Shown here in pieces: positions 59,454 to 64,000 of a stretch of 64,000 nt of DNA. The position numbers were made by a program, and so were the translations under genes. The notes beneath the pieces were generated by a model. It made no database searches. It saw nothing but the letters and a program-made list of their open reading frames with translations, and was not told where the DNA came from. Source of the DNA: Zeimonas sp003577305 (GTDB lineage Bacteria > Pseudomonadota > Gammaproteobacteria > Burkholderiales > Burkholderiaceae_E); contig SZOX01000021.1 of NCBI GenBank assembly GCA_030263385.1, forward strand, positions 1 through 64,000, read 5' to 3'. Every line of letters starts with the position of its first letter. The stretch's first letter is position 1.

Positions 59454-59585
59454 ATGAGCGAACCGACCATTGCGCAGAAGGCACCGTACCCCGTCGAAGT
59501 GGATGCCGGCAAGACCTGTTGGTGGTGCGCCTGCGGACTGAGCAGGACGCAGCCGTTCTGCGACGGCACGCACAAGACGCTCTGA
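59454..59585 (+). CDS. Minimal CDGSH iron-sulfur protein
   Basis: 43 residues (MSEPTIAQKAPYPVEVDAGK then WWCACGLSRTQPFCDGTHK). The 2Fe-2S ligands form the CxC-x2-S-x3-P-x-CDGTH pattern of the CDGSH/mitoNEET family: three cysteines and one histidine. Almost nothing exists outside the motif. GGAGCGAAG before ATG 59454 provides the ribosome-binding site. In-frame starts upstream (59343, 59397) would add an arginine-rich segment without support. The role is probably redox or cluster transfer. Confidence 0.85.
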   Translation: MSEPTIAQKAPYPVEVDAGKTCWWCACGLSRTQPFCDGTHKTL

Positions 59586-59670
59586 CCCGCCCGCGGGTGA
59601 TCGCCGGCCGCGGTGCCACGGTCTCGGCCTTCGACGACCCGATGCGCCGCGCGCGATCAGGGAGTCGCGA

Positions 59671-60672
59671 TCAGGCGGCGCGGCGCTTGGCGCCCGGCAG
59701 CCGGGCGGCGCACAGTGCCGCCATCTGTTCGCACGCCGCTTCGTATTCGCGGCCGAGGCGCTCGACGAGTTCGGCGGCGTCCGGGATGTCGTGCACCGCG
59801 CCGATGCCCTGGCCGCAGCCCCAGATCGTCTTCCATGTCTTGGGCTTGTCGCGACCGGAGCCGAAGTTCATCTTCGACGGGTCGCTGGCCGGCAGGTTGT
59901 CGGGGTCGAGGCCGGCGTTGCGGATCGAAGGCTTCAGGTAGTTGCCCAGCACGCCGGTGAACAGGTTCGTGTAGACGATGTCCTCGGCCGAGCACTCGAC
60001 GATCATCCGCTTGTAGGCCTCGTCGGCGCGCGCTTCCTTCGTGGCGATGAACGCCGAGCCGATGTAGGCGAGGTCGGCGCCGATCGCCTGTGCCGCGAGC
60101 ACCGAGCGGCCGGTGGCGATCGCGCCGGACAACAGCAGCGGCCCGTCGAACCAGGCGCGGATCTCCTGCACCAGCGCGAACGGCGACAGCCCGCCGGCGT
60201 GGCCGCCGGCACCCGCGGCCACCGCGATCAGCCCGTCGGCGCCCTTGTCGATCGCCTTGCGCGCGAAACTGTCGTTGATCACGTCGTGCAGCACGATGCC
60301 GCCGTAGCCGTGCACCGCGTCGTTGACCTCGACCCGCGCGCCCAGCGAGGTGATCACGATCGGCACGCGATACTTCACGCACAGCGCCAGGTCGTGTTCG
60401 AGCCGGTCGTTCGACCTGTGCACGATCTGGTTCACCGCGAACGGGGCGGCCGGGCGATCGGGGTGGCGGCGATCGTGCCCGGCGAGTTCGCCGGTGATCT
60501 GCTGCAGCCATTCCTCGAGCCGTTCGGCCGGACGCGCGTTGAGCGCCGGGAACGAACCGACGATGCCGGCCTTGCACTGCGCGGCGACCAGGTCTGGGTT
60601 CGAGATGATGAACAGCGGCGCGCCGACGATCGGCAGGCGAAGCTTGTCTTTCAGGATCGGGGGCAGACTCAT
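59671..60672 (-). CDS. NAD(P)H-dependent flavin oxidoreductase / nitronate monooxygenase family
   Basis: 333-residue FMN TIM-barrel protein. The N-terminal PIVGAPLFIISNPDLVAAQC and the FMN-binding stretches ADGLIAVAAGAGGHAGGLSP, PLLLSGAIATGRSVLAAQAI and GADLAYIGSAFIATKEA match the 2-nitropropane dioxygenase family. The conserved His in GGHAGG fits the active-site histidine. The substrate could be nitronates or an enoyl compound. ATG 60672 is supported by the conserved MSLPPILKDKLRLPI start. Divergent from an MFS gene. Confidence 0.88.
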   Translation of the reverse strand: MSLPPILKDKLRLPIVGAPLFIISNPDLVAAQCKAGIVGSFPALNARPAERLEEWLQQITGELAGHDRRHPDRPAAPFAVNQIVHRSNDRLEHDLALCVKYRVPIVITSLGARVEVNDAVHGYGGIVLHDVINDSFARKAIDKGADGLIAVAAGAGGHAGGLSPFALVQEIRAWFDGPLLLSGAIATGRSVLAAQAIGADLAYIGSAFIATKEARADEAYKRMIVECSAEDIVYTNLFTGVLGNYLKPSIRNAGLDPDNLPASDPSKMNFGSGRDKPKTWKTIWGCGQGIGAVHDIPDAAELVERLGREYEAACEQMAALCAARLPGAKRRAA

Positions 60673-60815
60673 GGTTTCGGGCTCTCGTCGTCCTGCTCGG
60701 GCGCAACGTGCGCGCAAGCCGCATGGTGCCATCTTCCGTTCGGGCGGGGCACCCGACGATACAATCGCCGCATGAGCGATCGGCCTGCAGATCCCCGCAT
60801 TCGGGCGTGCGCGAG
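60673..60815 (+). promoter_or_regulatory. Divergent region upstream of the MFS gene with short leader ORF
   Basis: TACAAT at 60760-60765 is a good plus-strand -10 and predicts a transcript start near 60772. That is exactly the ATG of a 15-codon ORF (60772-60819; MSDRPADPRIRACAR), whose TGA overlaps the MFS start ATG 60816 (ATGA). The leader ORF would therefore be read as a leaderless message and coupled to the transporter. The minus-strand promoter for the flavin oxidoreductase is not clear. Confidence 0.4.
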
Positions 60816-62009
60816 ATGACCGGATCGGCGAACGGGGCGGGAGCGGGTCGCGCGGCCGTGCTGGTGGGCGCAGGCATGGTCGCCGCGCTCAACGTCGGCA
60901 AGCTGCCGCCGGCACTGCACGAGCTTCAGCACGAGTTCGGCCTGTCGCTGGTGCAGGTGAGCTGGATGCTCTCGCTGTTCCTGCTCGGTTCGGCGCTGTT
61001 CGGCATCGTCGGCGGCTCGCTCGCCGATCGCTTCGATCCGCGGCGCGTGATGATCGGCGGGCTGCTGCTCACCGCACTCACCGGCGCGCTGGGCGCGCTG
61101 GCGCAGAGCGCGCCGGTGCTGTTCGCGAGCCGCGCGCTCGAGAGCGTGGCGTTCCTGCTCACCGTGCTGCCGGCGCCGGCGTTGCTGCGCCGGACAGTGC
61201 CCGGCGCCTCGTTGCGCGGCTGGCTGGGCGTCTGGGCCACCTACATGCCGATCGGCATGGGCGCCGCGCTGTTCTTCGCGCCGGCGCTGATGACCCTGGG
61301 CGGGTGGCGAGGCGCGTGGGCGTTCTGCGCCGCCGTCGCGGCGGCCTGGGCGCTGCTGGTCGCGGCCACCCAGCCGCGCGGCGCGGCGCACGCTGCCCCG
61401 CCGGCACCGATCGGCACGCTCGCGCTCGCGACGCTGCGCTCGCGCGGGCCGTGGCTGCTCGCGCTTTGCTTCGGGTTCTATGCCGGGCAGTTCATGGGCA
61501 TCTTCGGCTTCCTGCCGAGCGTGTACGCCGAATACGGCGTCTCGGCCCAGCTGGGCGCATCGCTGACCGCGTTGGCGGTGGCGAGCAACGCCGGTGGCGG
61601 ACTCGCAGCGGGCCTGCTGATGCAGCGAGGCGTCGATCGCTCGACGCTGATCGTCGTCGTCGGCCTCACGATGGCCACGTGCGCCTGGCTCGCGTTCGGA
61701 AGTGCGGTGGATTTCGGCTGGCGCTACGCGGCGATCGTGGTGCTCTCGGCGGTAGGCGGACTGATTCCCGGCGCCCTGTTCGCGACCGCGCCCTTCTATG
61801 CGCCGTCGATCGCGGCGGTATCCACCACGGTCGGCCTGATGCAGCAGGGATCGGGCCTCGGTCAGTTGCTGCTGCCTCCGGCGATCGCCGCGCTCGCGCA
61901 ATACAGCGGCGGATGGAGTTCGACCTGGATCGCCACCGGAGCGGCAGCACTGGTCACGGTGGCGCTCGGCCTGTCGATCAGGCGCTACGACGCAGTGAGG
62001 CCGCGTTGA
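60816..62009 (+). CDS. Major facilitator superfamily transporter
   Basis: 397 residues with 12 predicted membrane segments. The MFS loop 2-3 motif is GGSLADRFDPRRVM, and the middle loop RGAAHAAPPAPIGTLALATL separates two six-helix halves. It is not related to the nitrate porters at 4459-7210. Cyanate/CynX-like or small-solute efflux are possible classes; the substrate is not inferable. The start overlaps a 15-codon leader ORF. Confidence 0.85.
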   Translation: MTGSANGAGAGRAAVLVGAGMVAALNVGKLPPALHELQHEFGLSLVQVSWMLSLFLLGSALFGIVGGSLADRFDPRRVMIGGLLLTALTGALGALAQSAPVLFASRALESVAFLLTVLPAPALLRRTVPGASLRGWLGVWATYMPIGMGAALFFAPALMTLGGWRGAWAFCAAVAAAWALLVAATQPRGAAHAAPPAPIGTLALATLRSRGPWLLALCFGFYAGQFMGIFGFLPSVYAEYGVSAQLGASLTALAVASNAGGGLAAGLLMQRGVDRSTLIVVVGLTMATCAWLAFGSAVDFGWRYAAIVVLSAVGGLIPGALFATAPFYAPSIAAVSTTVGLMQQGSGLGQLLLPPAIAALAQYSGGWSSTWIATGAAALVTVALGLSIRRYDAVRPR

Positions 62010-62031
62010 GAAGCCGGGGGTGTGAACCGCC

Positions 62032-62598
62032 CTACTGCTCGCCGAGCAGCCGGCGTGCGCGCTCCAGGTCGGAACCCTCCGCGGCTGCGCGTGCCGCGTC
62101 GGCCGCCTGCGCCGCCCGGCTGCGTCGCTGCACCCGCCACCAGACGAGGCCGCCCGACAGCAGCAACGCGAACGGGCCGAGCCACAGCAGCCAGGTACTG
62201 CTCTTCATCGGCGGCCGGTAGAGGACGAAGTCGCCGTAGCGCTGCACGAGGTAGGCCTTGATCTCGTCGTCGCTGCGCCCGGCGAGGATCTGGTTCTCGA
62301 CCTGGTGGCGCAGGTCGGCGGCGAGTTCGGCGTTGGAATCGGCCAGCGTCTGGTTCTGGCAGACCAGGCAACGCAGCTCCTCGGCGAGTCGGTGGTAGCG
62401 CGCGCGCTGTTCGGGTGAACCGAGAATGCCGGTGTCGGTGGGTCCGGTGGCGGCGGCGGTGGCGGCGGGGGAAGCGGGCGCTGCGGTGGCGGGGGCGGAA
62501 GCGGCGGCAGGCGCATCCGCGGCGCCAGCCGGCCAGGGCAGCGACGCGCCGAGCAGCGCGGCGGCGAGCGAGACGATCGCGAGCGGCGTGCGCATCAT
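62032..62598 (-). CDS. ccmH: Cytochrome c maturation protein CcmH (CycL)
   Basis: 188 residues. A signal peptide (MMRTPLAIVSLAAALLG) is followed by an unusual Ala/Thr/Pro-rich linker (about residues 28-58), then the CcmH domain with the redox motif LRCLVCQNQTLADSN. A C-terminal membrane anchor (TWLLWLGPFALLLSGGLVWW) ends the domain. It reduces or holds the apocytochrome heme-binding cysteines. The ATG overlaps the stop of ccmG (ATGA), so the two are coupled. Confidence 0.93.
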   Translation of the reverse strand: MMRTPLAIVSLAAALLGASLPWPAGAADAPAAASAPATAAPASPAATAAATGPTDTGILGSPEQRARYHRLAEELRCLVCQNQTLADSNAELAADLRHQVENQILAGRSDDEIKAYLVQRYGDFVLYRPPMKSSTWLLWLGPFALLLSGGLVWWRVQRRSRAAQAADAARAAAEGSDLERARRLLGEQ

Positions 62599-63128
62599 GA
62601 GCCGCGCAGCTGCCGCACCATCGGCAGCACCTTGTTTTGCAGCACGTCGCGCGTGACCGGGCCGACCTGCTTGAAGCGGATCACGCCGTGCTGGTCGATC
62701 AAAAAGGTTTCGGGGGCGCCGTAGACGCCGTAGTCGATCGCCACGCCGCCCTTGATGTCGCTGACCACCACCATGTACGGATTGCCCAGCTTGCGCAGCC
62801 ACGCGATCGAGTTGTCGGGCATGTCTTTCCAGGCCAGTCCCACGATCGGCAGCTCGCCGGACTTCGCGAGGTCGTTGAACACCGGGTGCTCGACCTGGCA
62901 GGCCGAGCACCACGAACCCCAGACGTTGAGCAGCCAGACCTGTCCGCGCATCGCCTCGGGCGTCCAGGCGCGCGACAGGTCGTGCGTGACCGGCAGCGAG
63001 AACATCGGCGCCGGCTTGCCGATCAGCGGCGACGGAATCTCGCGCGGATCGCGATCGAGGCCCCTCATCAGGAACCACGCGATCACGGCAAAGACCGCGA
63101 CCGGAAGGACGAAGCGCATCGCCCTCAT
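62595..63128 (-). CDS. ccmG: Thiol:disulfide interchange protein CcmG/DsbE
   Basis: 177 residues. An N-terminal membrane anchor (RFVLPVAVFAVIAWFLMRGL) is followed by a thioredoxin fold with active site WCSACQVEHP. The GVYGAPETFLIDQHGVI stretch contains the cis-proline region. It passes electrons to CcmH and apocytochrome c. It lies between ccmF and ccmH with the usual order ccmF-ccmG-ccmH. The gap from the ccmF stop is 61 bases. Confidence 0.94.
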   Translation of the reverse strand: MRAMRFVLPVAVFAVIAWFLMRGLDRDPREIPSPLIGKPAPMFSLPVTHDLSRAWTPEAMRGQVWLLNVWGSWCSACQVEHPVFNDLAKSGELPIVGLAWKDMPDNSIAWLRKLGNPYMVVVSDIKGGVAIDYGVYGAPETFLIDQHGVIRFKQVGPVTRDVLQNKVLPMVRQLRGS

Positions 63129-63189
63129 CGCGGTGCGCTCCCGTGCAGAAGACGGAGGGCGGGGCGGACTGCGCGACCGCGGGTGCCGA

Positions 63190-64000
63190 TCACGCGGGCT
63201 GTCCTCCGGGCAGCGCCCGTGCCGCGCGCTCGAGCGCGCGGCGGCGGTAGCGTCGATCGGCTGCGGCGACGAAGCCGCCGATCGCCATCAGCACGCAGCC
63301 GAGCCAGATCCAGTTGACGAAGGGCTTCACGTGTGCGCGGACCACCCAGGCGCGCTCGCCGATCGGCTCGCCCATCGACAGGTAGACGTCGCGCAGCAGG
63401 CTGCGATCGATCGCCGCCTCGGTCATCGGCATGCCGGAGGCGCGATAGACGCGCTTCTCGGGCGAGAGCATCGCGATCGGTGCGGCGTCGCCGGCGCCGG
63501 CGCGGCGGATTTCGAAGACGCCGCGCGTGCCGTCGTAGTTCGGCCCGGTGATCGGAGCCAGTCCGACGAAGCGGATGTCGTAGCCGCCGATCTCGATGCG
63601 CTGGCCCACTTCCATGCGCAGTTCGCGGCCGCTCTCGTAGCTGGTGACCAGCGTCACGCCGGCCACGAACACCGCGACCCCGAGATGCGCGAAGTGCATG
63701 CCCCAGGCGCTGGCCGGATGCACGCCGATGCGGCGCAGCGAGAGCCTGCCGTCGGCGCCGCGCAGCATGTCGCGCACCGCGACCACGACGCAGGCTGCGA
63801 TCCACAGCGCGAACATCAGGCCGAGGCTGGTCATCGGGCGGAAACCGTCTGCGGCGAGCGGCAGCAGCAGCGCGGCGATCACCGACACCGCGAACGCCCA
63901 GCGCAACCGCGCGACCAGTTCGGGCAACTCGGCCTTCTTCCAGCGCGCCAGCGGCCCGATGCCCATCAGGAACAGCGCCGGCGCCATCAGCGGATAGAAC
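63190..64000 (-). CDS. ccmF: Cytochrome c heme lyase subunit CcmF (C-terminal part, cut by window edge)
   Basis: At least 269 residues remain; the frame is open to the right edge of the window, so the N-terminus is missing. PLMAPALFLMGIGPLARWKKAE and the periplasmic GIGPLARW loop are typical CcmF features. Two membrane segments follow, then a C-terminal periplasmic domain (HLGVAVFVAGVTLVTSYESG onwards) and a last membrane segment (WIWLGCVLMAIGGFVAA). CcmF attaches heme to apocytochrome c together with CcmG/CcmH. Not a broken gene: the truncation is only the end of the window. Confidence 0.93.
   Translation of the reverse strand, partial: FYPLMAPALFLMGIGPLARWKKAELPELVARLRWAFAVSVIAALLLPLAADGFRPMTSLGLMFALWIAACVVVAVRDMLRGADGRLSLRRIGVHPASAWGMHFAHLGVAVFVAGVTLVTSYESGRELRMEVGQRIEIGGYDIRFVGLAPITGPNYDGTRGVFEIRRAGAGDAAPIAMLSPEKRVYRASGMPMTEAAIDRSLLRDVYLSMGEPIGERAWVVRAHVKPFVNWIWLGCVLMAIGGFVAAADRRYRRRALERAARALPGGQPA

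Noticed and set aside
62428..62510. Ala/Thr/Pro-rich repetitive stretch in ccmH as a possible separate repeat or frameshift
   Set aside because: The frame is continuous and the stretch sits between the signal peptide and the CcmH domain as a flexible linker, so no separate feature is needed.

Overview
The window is high-GC, gene-dense chromosomal DNA that looks like a facultatively denitrifying betaproteobacterium of the order Burkholderiales. The evidence is the run of Bug-type tripartite tricarboxylate transporter (TTT) genes, the gene order pepA-holC-small hypothetical-valS divergent from lptF-lptG, and a narXL-narK1-narK2-narGHJI respiratory nitrate cluster. The species cannot be fixed from the sequence alone.

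Layout. 0-1.4 kb: glutaryl-CoA dehydrogenase. 1.7-14.9 kb: a complete nitrate respiration block of sensor kinase and regulator (NarX/NarL), two nitrate/nitrite transporters, the NarGHI enzyme with chaperone NarJ, and a parvulin-type prolyl isomerase at the end. 15.0-17.4 kb: a flavin monooxygenase/Old Yellow Enzyme fusion of the 2-aminobenzoyl-CoA or salicylyl-CoA type. 17.4-24.0 kb: housekeeping genes (DUF1992 protein, msrA, LemA/TPM proteins, DUF2237 protein, a metallo-hydrolase, glnS, FKBP). 24.1-40.2 kb: two complete TTT uptake systems around alaS. Each carries its own CoA-activating enzyme (a CaiB-type CoA-transferase or an acyl-CoA ligase) and accessory dehydrogenases or hydrolases, which suggests uptake and CoA activation of dicarboxylic or related acids. 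40.3-47.9 kb: valS, a small hypothetical gene, holC, pepA and the divergent lptF/lptG. 48.0-52.8 kb: a membrane glycosyltransferase behind an unusual leader, a CysB-like regulator, an orphan TRAP binding protein and a beta-hydroxyacid dehydrogenase.

At 52.88 kb lies tRNA-Ala(CGC) with a clear intrinsic terminator. The next 3.4 kb is a mosaic: a truncated element gene, a small membrane protein, a 5'-nucleotidase fragment fused in frame to a DUF1778 antitoxin, its GNAT toxin (with the usual catalytic tyrosine changed to cysteine), and unassigned sequence. This looks like a decayed, tRNA-associated accessory island. It is followed by a small arsenic operon (arsR-arsM), a 147-bp near-perfect palindromic element, a crotonase, a MOSC protein, a 43-residue CDGSH protein, a nitronate monooxygenase-like enzyme and an MFS transporter. 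The window ends in a cytochrome c maturation cluster (ccmH, ccmG/dsbE, ccmF cut by the window edge), which fits a respiratory lifestyle.

The most unusual items are: the glycosyltransferase leader, in which a 20-codon ORF carries an intrinsic terminator and ends on the next gene's start codon; the 5'-nucleotidase/antitoxin chimera with its altered GNAT toxin; the 147-bp palindrome; and a terminator in the leader of the second TTT operon.
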